Assembly (NCBI GenBank): GCA_006384855.1
Contig: VCJN01003222.1
Span: 589,192-653,191 of the forward strand
Reading direction: 5' to 3'
Source of the DNA: Tetraselmis striata
Taxonomy: Eukaryota > Chlorophyta > Chlorodendrophyceae > Chlorodendrales > Chlorodendraceae
DNA: 64,000 nucleotides
Shown here: positions 10,722 to 22,680 of the stretch, piece after piece
Layout of the letters: each line of letters opens with the position of its first letter
Position numbering within the stretch: position 1 is the first letter of the stretch
Made by a program: the position numbers and the translations under genes
The notes under the pieces: generated by a model
Databases searched by the model: none
What the model was told of the DNA's origin: nothing
Seen by the model: only the letters and a program-made list of their open reading frames with translations

Positions 10722-12728
10722 ACCGCGTGAGCCGCATTTCGGTAAACGGCTCGCCGGCCCGGCAGTAGGCGTCTCGACTCGTGGAGCAACTCGTCTGTTG
10801 GTAGCAGACAGACAACCGCCATGGAAGATGGGGGCAACTCGTCCCGTCGAGCTACTCGTCTGTTGGTAGTCTGTTGGTCGAGCTAGTCTTCCGATACACA
10901 ACCACAGAAGATGTGTATGCGTTCTGACCTTGTCCCTGATGGAGACTAAAATCCTTACTTATCCCTAAGAGGGCGCTAGAGTCGAGCCCTCCAGTAGCCC
11001 CCCCCCCCCCCCCCCCTCCCACCCCCGCCAGCCGCTCTTTCCGACAACACCTTGTATTGCAAGTGTGTCCACCTATCCGACGAGTATTCTCCAGCGCGAC
11101 AGGCATTATCGTTTCGCACCATATTTGGGGCACGCACTGTGTCCCGTCAGTTTCCTTCTGCATTTGTCAGCCAAAGTCAGCAAACTCTACACCCATACAC
11201 CATTCAAATCTCACGTCGTTTGGGTCGTGTCCATGGGCATGCCTGTATCTCTTTATTTAGTGATTTTATTCGCAAGCTTGCAAACTAGCGCTGTTTGGCG
11301 TTGCCGGTGTGGAGTAGCGAGCATGCCTGCCCCAACGATCGCGATTTACAACCATACCAGACGCACCCTTTTTATAATTGATTTCCTTTGATCACACAGT
11401 TTGTGATATCAGCGTCCCATCCTAGTAGCTCTTGTATGGCAGTGGCAGCGTGGTTGCTCACTCTTTTGGTCACAGCCTGATGGAAATTTCAACTGCTGAA
11501 TATGGAGGAACGACGCATGCTGCATGCAGACGCTCTGGACATGGGTGCACTTTGGTTTGTATGTATTGTAGCGACCACCGATGCACCACGATACCCATCG
11601 CATGAAGCGCAGCATTATGCACATAACTGCTGTGCGTTCTGACAAGAGTTCTATTTCTCAGTTATCACAATGGAGAGCCAGCCCGGGGTCGTATATCTCC
11701 ATACATCCGTCCAGGATGGCCGGATCTGCTTATGGCAAGCTGGTTGGTCATGATTGGCCTCATTCACACTTTGAACAGCGCTGCCTCGATGCTGTGAGCA
11801 ATCACCAAATACCCAGAAATCATCGGGCAGCTGCAAATGTATCTTCTGGAGCATTTGCCAGCGCACGCTCTCCAACACTGAACATAAAGGCCAGAGTATC
11901 AACCAACCAAACTGCATACCTCATCCGACCAGGTTTTTTCACTTGTTGTCACTTGTCATGTGCGTTCGTTAGTACCGGTTTATGCTACTGCTGCATTCAC
12001 AGCAGTCACGTAAGCAGTCTATCGCTGCTTCGGATGGCGCGTAGCCCCAGCTAGTGACTATTGCTCGCATGGATGGCTGCTCGGGGAAGATCACACCTGT
12101 TCTTGAGCGCAGGGAGTCATGCCTGAAAGAAAAGATCACGCCTTCCAAAAAAGTGGCGCAGGGAGTCTGTGCAGATGTCATATAATCCGTCGTCCTTGCT
12201 TCTCATTCCCTTGTCTTTGGCGCCGTATGTTGCTTGCCATGCTATTTGGATACAACAGTGTGAGATCGATGCTGATAACAGATGTTGCACAGTCATTGTA
12301 TTTGTAGGCAACTTCAACAATCAGTGTACAGTTCCATGGATGCTGTTACCACACATTATGCATTTCATATCAGGATACGCTTAACAGCAGCAGTACTTGC
12401 ATCCATAAGTCTGAGTATGAAATTCGTTGTTTCAGTCCTCAGCTACGAGGCACTATCATCACTCTCACTGCCTGCACTCGAATATTAAAACCGCCGCAGA
12501 CGGTCGTATACTCGTATTTGTGTATCATGGTGGCATAATCTATATGATGTACTATCCGTAGTATTTCCAGCAGCAGTCGTCGAATATTTCGTTGTGGTTT
12601 AGTTTAGGTAGGGGTGTCAACTAATTCACGACCGGTTATATCCCCAATTCAATTTATTTCAAACTGACGCAGTACGCGTACCAATCGTACAAGTTTGGCT
12701 GTATGCGTATGGGCCTCAGGATAATAGA
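10722..12728. other. Long stretch without a recognisable gene
   Basis: It contains a C19 run (10998-11016) preceded by GTAG, then moderately AT-rich sequence to 12728. Open frames up to about 157 codons exist but none shows a domain, sensible composition or splice context. Exons of an unrecognised host gene cannot be excluded. Confidence 0.5.
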
Positions 12729-13212
12729 AGACGCGGGGGTGACGCGTGATGCGGAAAATACTGCGATTTGATTGGCTATTCCCTTGTTGTGGAAGATGAG
12801 ATATACGGGAAATTGTATAAACCACAAATGGCAAATTTTATAGTAGCGCGGCGAGGATAGAAGACGGTCGACTGTCACGCACCACGCGTCACGCGCGCGG
12901 CATCAGGCGGACAGGCGCCGCCCGCCGTCGCGCTGTCACGAACGGCGGCAAGCGCTGCACCCCGCGGCGCCGGTACCCGTAGCAGACAGTTTCAAAAACC
13001 CCACTCACGCAACCCAGTACCAGCCGGCGACCCCGTCTGGGGTGCACCACCGCGCCTGCCGATCTGCCGTCTGGGAGTGTGAAATCCGATCGTCCTGACC
13101 AGTACCAACGGCGATCGGCAGAGGAGGGGCGCGCGTCGGCCTCCGTCAGCGCTGATCACCTCGTCCGCGCACACGGCATAGCAGGCATAGAGCAGTACGG
13201 ACGTGGAACCTC
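12729..13212. repeat. Large inverted repeat, left arm
   Basis: The reverse complement of this stretch aligns with 20820-21273. Shared phrases include GCGGACGAGGTGATCAGCGC, CTACGGGTACCGGCGCCGCG, AATCAAATCGCAGTATTTTC and GTCACGCGTCACCCCCGCG. There are indels, including about 45 bp present only on this side. The two arms face each other across 7.6 kb that includes the MULE. Confidence 0.85.
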
Positions 13213-13614
13213 GTCAACCCACGGTGGTGATACATGCGTGCCGCCATGGCGTCGAAATATAGCTTCCGGGGCGGCGGCGGTGGCGGCGGGGCTGACGGAT
13301 CGGCACTCGAGAATTACGCCAGCCACCTGATCTGCAGCGTCACCTGTCACTCTTGGCGGGGGAGAATTCGAAACCAAAATCTCCCCAAAAGCGCACCCGT
13401 GACGTTTATTTGTGATTACATATACCCATCATTATTCGGGGAAATGACGCTGCGGTTGGCCGATCATTGACGTGGCACTTTTCAGTGTGAGTATTTCGCA
13501 TCACGCGTCACCCTCACTGAAGCGTCTTGCTGTATCCCGAGGCCCTGATACCAGGGCCAGCCAGGTGAGGGTCACGAGTTACCCCTGCTAATACCAGCAG
13601 CCATCTGCTCGAAT

Positions 13615-13662
13615 ATATCCCTATGGAACATTCTACCCCGATCCTGGGGATCTTCATCCTCT
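13615..13662. repeat. MULE terminal inverted repeat, left
   Basis: The inner part CGATCCTGGGGATCTTCATC is identical, in inverted orientation, to the right end; the outer part has scattered mismatches. The core itself contains the palindrome GATCCTGGGGATC. Confidence 0.75.
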
Positions 13663-13941
13663 TGCCTATTTTGGAAACATTTGCATTTTTACATGATGCT
13701 CGTACACGTACCCGTGCACATCCTAAAATTTTGACAATTGCATAATCGCGAGTGCGCCTGTAACACAACTGTAACAATAACTGCTGACTAATTAGTCGCT
13801 AGTACCTGTAGTCGCTACCTGTTGCAGCCAAGTGCGCGCCTACGAGTACGCGGGCGACCGCCCGGTACCTGTAGCGACTACTCGTCGTAGTCGCAACATC
13901 GCTGCTGCTCAGCAGCAGCATCGCCGCGGCGGCGTTGTCGA

Positions 13942-16900
13942 CTACTGGCGCATTATTGTGGAAGCGGCTTCCTGCGGGCACGTACGCGCATTGTGGCCCA
14001 TCTCCTGGCATACGCCACAATTCCGGGCCCTCTTGAGAGTCTGAAAACCAGCCCCACCATCTCCAGGCTCCCTTTCCGCCGCCTCGCGCGGACGCGTCCC
14101 CGGCTGCGGGACTTCCAGTAGTCCAGGGCGAGAGCTTGGCGCCATTCCGCCAGATACAGGTGCACCCGCTCTCTCGGAGCTACCAACCGGGGTCGGCGTG
14201 CTGTGGGAGGTTCTCTCGCGGCTGGTGGTGTGGTCGACTTGTTGCAGGGGCTGACGCTGGGCTGCAGGTCGGTTACGGACACCGAGTCGGTTAGCACCCT
14301 GAGGGCGCCCCTTCCCACGCACAACGTCAGGGTTCAACACAACAGAAGCGGAAGCGCGACTCAGCACGTGGCCTGACGCGTGCATCGAACCGCCGCCCAT
14401 CTCCTCAGTCGGTGCAGATGCGAAGCCCTTCAGGGCTGAGTACAACCCCTCGTGTGCGTTGGTGTCGATAGCTCGCTCGATTGCCTTCTTAGCCTCGCCT
14501 AGCAAGGTACCCCATAGCCGCTTGAGTGTGAGATCCTTAGCGAGCTGCGTGTTGCTCTCCTCGTCAGTGCCGGAGGCCGTCTGTGGACAATCGGTAGGAC
14601 TGGGGTAGAGTAGACGCTGGCAGGTGAAATGCGCTTGGGGGGCAGCAGGGTTGTCGAAGGTGTGCAGCCGTACCGACGAGGGACTGAGTGGTTGTGCTTG
14701 CTTGAACCAGAGGTCGTTCACCAAGCCCCTGTGGAAGGTGGCCGCTGTGCTGCAGCACAGCACTGCCCAGTAGTGCCGGCAAGGTACTCCACAGCGCACG
14801 CCGGACCCGCAAGTGCAAGTGTGCGCCAGGTAAGCATCCCGGCCCTGAAGCTTGTCGTGTAGCATAACGAAGTGGGGGTTGGTGGGCTTGTCCGTCACAG
14901 TGTGCAAGATGCCAACCTTGAAGCATCTCAGGTCAGCATGGTGCTGCGCAGGCACAGGTCCTCGAAGGTCTGCTGCGGTCTGGAACCGAGGGTGGTCAGC
15001 GAGATCTGGGTCAATGGACGGAAATGGCCGGAGGTCGGCCGTAGTAGTAGTAGACGGATCATCCACCAAGGTGAGGGGCACCTCTGTAGCCCTGTAGTTT
15101 GCACCCGCCATCATTTGCTTCTGCATCATCGCCATCCCGTAGCCTGTGAGTGTCTCCTTCATCTCCTCTGTGATTGCTGGGTAGCAACTAGCCGCGTATG
15201 TTCTCGCGCTCGTTGCATGCACCTGCACACCGCCATTGTTCATCAAATGAAAACAAAATAGGTTACACGAGTGTCGTGTCAATCAAAATCAAGCACTTCT
15301 GGTATACAGCATATGTGCGGGGTATACCTCATCCTTGGCTGAAGCAACAACTAACTTCGCTTCTTCTCGCGCCTCCTTCAGTAGCACTTGATCAAACAAC
15401 TTGGAGAGTGGACTCTGGCCGGACAAATGTGCCTTGAAGTGGCGGTTCAGACCCTCGCCACGTTGTGTTGACACAGCGCCGGTGGAAAACCTGGTGTGCC
15501 TGAAGCCTGCCCAGTACCTGACATTGGGAGTAAGGTGGTTGTCAAGGTACGGCGCTGCCTTAGGCCAACGTTGCTTGAGGGCATTGTACTCCTCCCAAAA
15601 AACTGTCTCCGACATGTATTGCTGGCACTGCTTGAATTCTGAAGAGAAGTCATGGTAACTGCCGGCCAGCGCGGACATGAGATGCTTCCGAAGATTCTGG
15701 TGGAGATGCCATAAGCACCACAAGTGCAAAGCCAGCGGTAAGATAGATGCCACAGCCGCACAGACTCCTGGATCCGCATCTGTTAGGAGTAGCTGCGGAG
15801 GAATTCCAACTGCTTCAAGGTAACACTGTAGCTGCCACTCATAGTCTGTTGTGGCCTCCTTTGAGGAAAGAGCAATAGCAAGCAACACTGTTTGACCATG
15901 CCTGCACACACACAAAATCACAAAAGAGGGCGTAACTTGCCAAATTGTGGCGCAGCGCGAAAAGCGGGGATGGATGGAGCTGAGCGGCGACGGCAGAGCT
16001 GCTGGGTGTGGGCGGCGGGAGGGCTGGCTCGACACAAGGGTAGCGCCATATACCACCGCGTATTGGGGTTGGAGAGGGGGGGGGGGGGGAGGGGGGGGGG
16101 GGGGGGGGGGGGTAAAGGTGACACATGACATGGGGCAGCGCCAACATGAAACGTGGCTGGAGGAAGGGTGCACACCGGTTAGGAGCTGAGAACAACCCGC
16201 ATGGTAGCTTGAAGCGGTTGGTCTTGTAGGTGTTGTCATGGATGATAACTTGATAAAGGTCATAGGCCATGTCTCGTTGCCTCGGGCTCATCCAGAAGAG
16301 ATGGGTGAGTCGATTCGTCACGGGGTCGACTTTGAACTGGCATGAATGAGCATGTTGGATTAGTTTGCGCACATCATCATATTTGTGTGATCATTTGTTG
16401 GCGCGATTACCTCACAAACCATCTGCTATCCTCTTGCTGCAAACGCAGGAGCTCCTGCAGCAGCAGACTAGCATCCATACTCCCCCCGCCTGTTGGAGTT
16501 CTTATGTTGACAACGTCTTTCACAGTGATAAGCGGGGCGTTGGGAAACTTTTTCCTGAAGCATGTAAGGACGTCCTCCGGGGCAATTCCTGCGTTAGCTA
16601 GAGAAGTGATGAATTCCTGCATGTCTACGGTAAGGTTGGCCACCCGGTTTTGGTAGGACTGGACCAACTCTGAAAGTGGTCGGTGGTTGTGCTTCATGTT
16701 TGTTGTAGCCAGCTTCCACAAGCCATCAACCTGCCGCCGGACGTTCAATCTGGACAGCACAAACATATAAGTCGCATGTTGTAAAAAACACAATTTGCTA
16801 AGCATTTGGTATGATTTGAAGCCTGGCTGGACACGCACAAATAGTTGGGGGGGGGGGGGGGGGGGGGGGGGGGTTTCCCACCTGAATGGGCACATATCTT

Positions 16901-17594
16901 CCCCGGGAAGAGCATACTGGTTGCCCTTAGCGCGTCGCTGGGATGGGTTGAGAGAGTCGTCTCCCGCTTTTCCGGATGCCTTCCTCCCTTTCCGCCTGCA
17001 CACGAAGGTGGCCTTCCCTTGCTTGAGGTCGGCACTTTTTTGAACGAGGTTGAACCCGCAGGCTTTGGCCCACTCTTGGCACTCTCCTCTGCAGATTTCG
17101 AGCGTGGTGGCGCGGGAAAGGTCTGGCGCATCGGGGCAACTAGGCCCATACCACTCGTTCGCAATGTCATTCGTTTCAGTTTGGGGATATTGATCGGTCC
17201 TTGGGGGGCACTCGTCTCGACGCTGGGGAGCCGAGTCGTCAACGGGTGCACAGATGACCGGCGTTGTGCGAGGGTCCGTCCCGTCGACGAGTGCGTCGTG
17301 CGCCGCCTCCCTTGTTTGCTGGTCAATGACGAGATTCTTGTTGCAACCACAGTCATTGACGTCCTCGCTGCCGTTGACAGTCGCGGCGCACATAGCGTGG
17401 AAGTGGCCGCCGCAAGAACGACAACGGTGCTGAGAGGTGCCCACCTCGATCAGACGCCTCACCCCGCAGGGCCGGACACAGCAGCGCTGCTGGCCTTCAA
17501 ACGGCGGGACCCCGTCCACGTCCTTGTCGTCCCAAAATTTATCCTCCTCATGTTGCCCGGGGTCGTATGGTTGCGTCGTCGGCAGTGCCTCCAT
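13942..17594 (-). CDS. MULE transposase, five exons
   Basis: Exons on the minus strand are 17594-16882, 16749-16416, 16336-16176, 15901-15328 and 15222-13942. All junctions are GT-AG, phases agree, and the total is 3063 nt (1020 residues). Domains in order: an N-terminal Cys/His zinc module (RCRSCGGHFHAMC, about residues 55-68); a FAR1-like DNA-binding region ending WKLATTNMKHNH; a MULE transposase core with the likely catalytic Asp in IIHDNTYKTN, a second in LLTDADPGV and a Glu in TQRGEGLNRH; a SWIM zinc finger (CTCGSG, then CGVPCRH); and a C-terminal CCHC knuckle (CGVCQEMGHNARTC). It binds the element ends and catalyses excision and insertion. Introns 1 and 3 contain very long C-runs. Weak point: the start Met is simply the first in frame. 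Confidence 0.85.
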
Positions 17595-17783
17595 GGTGAG
17601 TGAGGAAGAGCGTGGTGGTGGTGGTTTCGGGGGGGGGGATCTGGGGATTGGTCAAAGCGCATCTCAGTCACTGGTGCTGTGTATGGTACTCGGCCGGGCG
17701 CGGGCACGACGCGCCGGCGGTAGCCGCGCGTACTCGTACGCGTACGGCCGTACGTACCGCACAGGGGGGATGCACATCCTGGG

Positions 17784-17831
17784 ATGAAGATCCCCAGGAT
17801 CGGGATAGACAATTCCATCCCTATATGTTAT
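17784..17831. repeat. MULE terminal inverted repeat, right
   Basis: Contains GGATGAAGATCCCCAGGATC, the exact inverse of the left core. It lies 190 bp upstream of the transposase start codon, so the promoter must be within this short 5' region. Confidence 0.75.
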
Positions 17832-19230
17832 AATTAAAATAATATTCACGCGACGACTACTACGCGATATAGATTTCAAAATATGAAATTAGGTTCGCCC
17901 CGCCCGGGTCATCGGCAGAAGCCACCCCAGGACTTGACCTCGTGCGCCAACTGCAGTTGTAGATCTGGCATAGCCATCAGACCGTTGTCTCATTCGAAGC
18001 CCGAAGGGCTAATGCATTAACCGGGTAAACCCGGGGCACGGGCATGGACGAAATTACCCTGATTGGAAATGACATAGCCGGGATTCGATGTGGGTTCCTG
18101 CTGAGTAGGACACCACCGCTCTACCGAGCGGACAGACAACGAGGCATGTGGTAAAATATTATATATGCTCGCATGACTACTGCCCGCCTGCCGTACTCGT
18201 ACTCGTATTCATGTGCTATACTGCTGCTGCGTGCGAGTCGTAGCGCGCGCGGCGACGACGACAGTATACATTTCGACTGTGCCCGACCTACACGCCAACG
18301 TCGTAGCGGGCGGTAGAGACCACCGAGAGATGGGGTAGGTGGGGTGGTTGTAGCGGGGTGGGAGCAAAATAGGTGGGTTGAGCGGGCTCGCGTTTTTGAT
18401 GCGGCGGAAGTTCTGCGACCGGCGGAAAGAACGGCCGTTTCTGCTGCGATTCGCGGCGGCCGTGTCCCTCGCATATTATAATTTTGGTCCCGGAGAGGCG
18501 GAGACCAATTTTTCATAATGTCTTGAGTCTTGAGTGGTGCTTTCGTACAACACCCGGCTGACGAGGTGGCCTTCGCTGAGGTCGCCGCTGTCTTGAGGCA
18601 CCAACTTATTCCGTGCCTCAAGACAGCGGCAGCTCTGGATTTCTCTTCGGGAATATTTGCGGGGTATCCGCACTACAAATGGTATTACCAACTTCAACCT
18701 AAATAAACCCAGCATCATCGACATTATTCTATGACGCATTTTGTAGGCGTCATCGGGGCGCCTCGCACTAGCCTCCCGGACTGTCGCATAATTATACCGT
18801 AATGGTAAGTGATCGCGATTTCCCAGGGAATGGGCGTATAATCCCCTTATCTACCGTGTAATTGCCACTTCAATGCTAGATAGGCTCCGTAGTCGCAATG
18901 ACCTGCCCGGCTCGCCGCGTTCCGTAATATGCGACCATTAGCATGCTATGCCATCCCCATAGTACATTGGACCCACATTGCGCCTCGCGCGTGTACCCGT
19001 AATTGCTCCGGGTTTCGCCACACTGTACTTTAACGCCTCACAAGTTCCGTGACGACGCAACGGCCAACGGTGCTGATCATTGAACACTCAATACGATCGG
19101 CTTACCGCCAAACGTAGGCACTGGGCGGGGGTTTGACACATCAACCGCGAAAGTAAGTATGCGTGTTGGTTGCTTGTCGCGGCGGCGGTGGCTGTGTAAT
19201 CGAACAAGTGCGAAAACAAACGCGACTCAC
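17832..19230. other. Non-coding stretch between MULE and 19-kb exons
   Basis: Contains short tRNA-like phrases at 17990-18130 that do not fold into a complete tRNA, a strong 18-bp hairpin at 18584-18630, and AT-rich sequence. No gene is supported. Confidence 0.5.
18584..18630. repeat. Perfect 18-bp hairpin, 11-nt loop
   Basis: Arms 18584-18601 (GCCGCTGTCTTGAGGCAC) and 18613-18630 are exact reverse complements. A transcript of either strand would form a very stable stem-loop. Confidence 0.9.
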
Positions 19231-19405
19231 CTGCGGCTTCCGAGTGCGGCGTCACCTCGCAGACCTCCTCTTCGCCCTTGAACATCACGTTAGAAGAAGG
19301 GCACTTGCCGGCTTGGTAGTACCTCCCGAGCTCGCTCTGCTGCCATGCCTCTGCAAGATCGAGGGCTTCGCGCGTGGGTCCTCGCTCGGCAATGGTCGCT
19401 TCTTC
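19231..19405 (-). CDS. Candidate internal exon, unknown gene
   Basis: On the minus strand a frame opens after an acceptor-like TAG at 19406 and reads about 58 codons (including EALDLAEAWQQSELGRYYQ and KGEEEVCEVTP) before a strong donor, GCAG|GTGAGT, at 19231/19230. The composition is protein-like and acidic, and the donor is near-consensus. I found no partner exons with confidence and recognise no domain. It lies inside the larger inverted repeat pair, so it may belong to a mobile element or to a captured gene. Confidence 0.3.
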
Positions 19406-19681
19406 CTACCTTGGGCGTCCTTGTCCTCATCATGTAAGAAGTACCAAGCGAGGTATTTCCTCACGTTCCCTTGCTTCCTGGATCGCACAAGGTGCACCGT
19501 CAGCACAAGTATCGTAAACCAAGACACAAGGACGGAAGCGCGACTTCTGGATAAAGGCGCCCACCCCCATCTACGCCCGACTCCAAACTGCCTACTTAGT
19601 GTTGCCGTGCTGCTAAGTTCAAGTACACACACACATGCAGGTTGTGCATGAGAATCCGAGACAGGGAGTCATGTGTTGTTC

Positions 19682-19996
19682 ATGCACAAGACATGGGACG
19701 AGCAGTGGGTGCCCACTGATGAGTACGGCAAGCATGTTATACTGCGAGACATGTGTGCCGAGGTGGAGCAGCACAACAACCACGTGTATGTTGGGAAAGT
19801 GCAGTACTTCTTTGAGGCGACCCACACCAACCCTTCGGTGCCGGACCTCACCCTCGCTGTGCGACGAATGCACGCAGCTGGGCGCATGGTGATAGGCGGG
19901 CGCCCCCTTGACACTGATGTGTGGCAGAGCAAGGCGCCCCTTCAGCCAAACATTCGCAGGGGGCATCACGCCTTGCCGCCTTCGTTGTCGCGCTGA
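19682..19996 (+). CDS. Unknown 104-residue protein or exon
   Basis: From ATG 19682 the frame reads MHKTWDEQWVPTDEYGKH and continues through KVQYFFEATHTN and LTLAVRRMHAAGRMVIGG to a stop at 19994. Composition and amphipathic pattern look like a real folded segment, whereas the C-terminal tail (RRGHHALPPSLSR) looks like read-through past a splice donor. The true 3' boundary may therefore be near 19960. No family recognised. It is in the interior of the 12.7-21.3 kb inverted-repeat pair. Confidence 0.35.
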   Translation: MHKTWDEQWVPTDEYGKHVILRDMCAEVEQHNNHVYVGKVQYFFEATHTNPSVPDLTLAVRRMHAAGRMVIGGRPLDTDVWQSKAPLQPNIRRGHHALPPSLSR

Positions 19997-20713
19997 AGCA
20001 CATCGAGGAGAAACTGTGCTGCTTCTATGCTGATCCGGACACAGTGACAGACCAGCACTCATCCCGGTTTGGCATGTCTTCACAGTATGTGGGGCAATAT
20101 GTGTAATGCACATACAACACAATGACCCGGCCTGCACTACTAGTTGAATTTCCGTATAGCTAGTAAATGTAATCGATCAAAATTAGCTGCCCAACAATAC
20201 CGCGCAGCGCCCCGGCCGCCGCTGCTCAGCGCACCCAACGCCCACCGACCGAAACCTGGACCCCTAGCGGTTTTGGTCAGCGGCAGCTGTGAGGCATCCA
20301 CCATCTGAATCGACGGCGGTTTAAAACCGCCCATGTTGGCGGCCAGCTCGGTACGTGGGACTGCCACGGGAGGTGACACAGTTTGGACAGTCATAGGGGT
20401 AAGTGTCATGCGCAACCTCCCCGCAACCGACGTGCTGGTCCATGTCGCACGTCCCGGCATGAGCCGGGGCTGGGAGGCGGGAGCCCATAGCCGGGAGAAA
20501 GTCTGGCTATAGAGGAGTGAGCAGGCCCGGAGCGCCGAACGCCTACATGGCTGGCGCGATGCGGTGCCCGCGGCGCGTGCGTAGCGCGGTGCTAGTACCA
20601 CTCAGATATGTGCTAAAGTACTAATACGCATACCCTAGCTACATTGTCTGGTGTACAGCAGGTGCAGCAGCACTGGTGTCAATAGTAAGGCTTGCCAGGC
20701 TGTTACACATTCA

Positions 20714-21034
20714 ATGGTAAAACTACACTTCTGCGTGCTGCTACTCGCTACTTTACTAGCAATGGGCAACTATGCCTCATCTGTACGTTTAACCTCTTTG
20801 GCTCGTGGCCCAACTTATAGGTTTCCACGTCCGTATGGCTCTATACCTGCTAATTATGCCGTGGGCGCGGACGAGGTGATCAGCGCTGACGGAGGCCGAC
20901 GAGCGCCCCTCCTCTGCCGACCGCCGCCGGGACCGGTCAAGACGAGGATAATTAGAGCTCCTAGACGGCATAATTATCGGCAGGCGCGGTGGTGCACTCC
21001 AGACGGGGTGGCCGGCTGGTACTGGATTGCGTGA
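20714..21034 (+). CDS. Small putative secreted protein, partly within the inverted repeat
   Basis: From ATG 20714 the product (106 residues) starts with a textbook signal-peptide-like sequence, MVKLHFCVLLLATLLAMGNY. The rest is Arg/Pro-rich (ADGGRRAPLLCRPPPGPV). From about residue 36 on the sequence lies in the right arm of the large inverted repeat. The left arm has the same peptide for about 20 residues and then diverges in frame. So the open frame could be chance translation of the repeat with a hydrophobic start. Confidence 0.3.
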   Translation: MVKLHFCVLLLATLLAMGNYASSVRLTSLARGPTYRFPRPYGSIPANYAVGADEVISADGGRRAPLLCRPPPGPVKTRIIRAPRRHNYRQARWCTPDGVAGWYWIA

Positions 21035-21273
21035 GTGGCTTGGGGTTTTAGAAGCCGTCTGCTACGGGTACCGGCGCCGCGGGATGCAGCGCTTGCCGCC
21101 TGTCGTGACAGCGCGCCGCCGGCGGGCGGCGCGGAATGCCGCGAGCGTGACGCGTGCGGGCGCGTGACATTCGAGCGTTTTCTGTCCTCTCCACGCTACT
21201 ATGACGGAATAGTGTTAAACTCGCAGCCAATCAAATCGCAGTATTTTCGGCGTCACGCGTCACCCCCGCGCGT
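20820..21273. repeat. Large inverted repeat, right arm
   Basis: Inverse counterpart of 12729-13212. Outer ends of both arms carry GTCACGCGTCACCCCCGCG. Confidence 0.85.
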
Positions 21274-21792
21274 CTGAAGCCCTTAAAAGGATGACACGTG
21301 GGGTGTCCGCATACTTGAAGCACCATTTGTGTGGCGATATGTGAAACACATGGCACGCTCTCGTGCGTGTATCGTAACTCATGACACGACTAACCGGTGA
21401 GCGTTATGGAGGGTGAGCATTATGGAGGTGCGCGGGCGTTTGGGTGATCACTTCGTGGCTCTGCTCCGCGAGCTAGCTGAACGCCGCGTATCATCATGCC
21501 GAATGCGCTCGCCCCCGTCGTATAAACCTCTGCGCCCGGCTGCTGTCGTCGCGCTTTTTGGGTACGCCGCTGGACTGCCCGACTGTCCGTCGCCATGCAG
21601 CACATGTTCTTCGCGAAGTATTACGTACCTCCTAAAGAACACCGCCGGCCCTTCGTCTGCCGGGGGACGCCACGCGCGCTCCGCCGGCCCTAGTACTTAG
21701 CGTATGTAGTGCCTTGCCCCCGCGCCCCCTGCGGCCCTGCCTGCCGCCCGTACCAGTAGCGACTAGTACATTAACTTCTTCCGCCCGCCAGT

Positions 21793-22487
21793 ATGACCAC
21801 TTCCTCAACGATGCTCATGGGTCGGACAGCTACGCCGCGGAGATGCGCGAGGCGTGGGGCCGCCTCCAAGCGGCTACTGCTGGCCATCTCGGCGACGTAG
21901 ATGCGCGCCAGATGGAGCGGGAAGTGGAGGATGCGTCGGGCTCGCAAAAGGAGCTGACGGCATTTCTAGACCAGGGCAACAACTCTCGGCTTCGAAATGA
22001 GGTGTGCGCTCTCCCTGCCACATGTAGGGAACGGATCTTGTTCAACCAGCTCGACGCGGCGTCATGCACGTTTACAGTGGCCATCCCCACCGCGCGGACA
22101 GCCATGACTCCGCATGAGCTGCGGGAGGTCGCTGCCGGGTACTTCCTTCTGCCTAGCCCGTGCTTGGCCCCGGTGGTTGGGAGCCAGATCATTCTGCCCT
22201 CGACGGAGCACAACTCCGTCATTGTTGACCTATACGGCGACGCGCGCATGAACCTCCCAGCGCCTGGAGACGCTCACTGGCGTGTACAACACGACGCTAT
22301 CGCAGATGCCTTCCGCGATCACTGTGTTCACGACCTAGGTATCGCGGTACGGCGGGAGGTGGATGACTTGTTCCAGCAGGCAGTGCCTCTCGGCAACACC
22401 GTACCAAGGGATGAACTCAAGGACCTAGTGCCGGACGCAGAGCACTCCCTTCCGGCGTTCAACGTCGTGACCGGCCGGGAGTTATGA
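21793..22487 (+). CDS. Partial ORF, probable 3' exon of an unknown (transposon-type) protein
   Basis: A frame opens after an acceptor-like TTCTTCCGCCCGCCAG at 21792 and reads 231 codons to a stop at 22485; the first ATG is at 21843. The C-terminal part has the spacing H-D-A-I-A-D-A-F, then G-I-A-V-R-R-E-V, then DLVPDAEHSLP. This resembles the HD-A then PD-type segment seen downstream of reverse transcriptases in algal and giant-virus elements. That resemblance is from memory and weak. The gene ends about 190 bp before the virus-like element, so insertion of that element may have truncated it. Confidence 0.4.
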
Positions 22488-22680
22488 TCCCCGGAGCTTG
22501 AAGTCCACGCTGGCTAGTGTGTGTTGGTTTACACTAGTTGGTGCTGAAGTGCTGATACAGCAGCAGCGCATCGAACTGAATGTAGATAGCGACTACTGGT
22601 GTGAATTACAAAAAAGGCAGTTCCCCAGAATTAGCGACTACTGGTACCGACTTCTCGGCGCGTATGTGGGGGTATGAGTA

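Larger units (their letters stand above)
13615..17831 (-). mobile_element. Mutator-like (MULE) DNA transposon, apparently autonomous
   Basis: About 47-bp imperfect inverted repeats (13615-13662 and 17784-17831) flank one spliced transposase gene read leftward. MULEs move by cut-and-paste with a DDE transposase. The gene has no stop or frameshift when spliced, so this copy may be active or recently active. I could not identify a clean 9-bp target duplication. Confidence 0.75.

Noticed and set aside
18050-18130. Possible tRNA gene on the minus strand (GCTCGGTAGAGC, then ATCGAATCC)
   Set aside because: D-arm-like and T-loop-like phrases are present, but anticodon and T stems do not pair and no acceptor stem forms; at best a tRNA-derived SINE relic.
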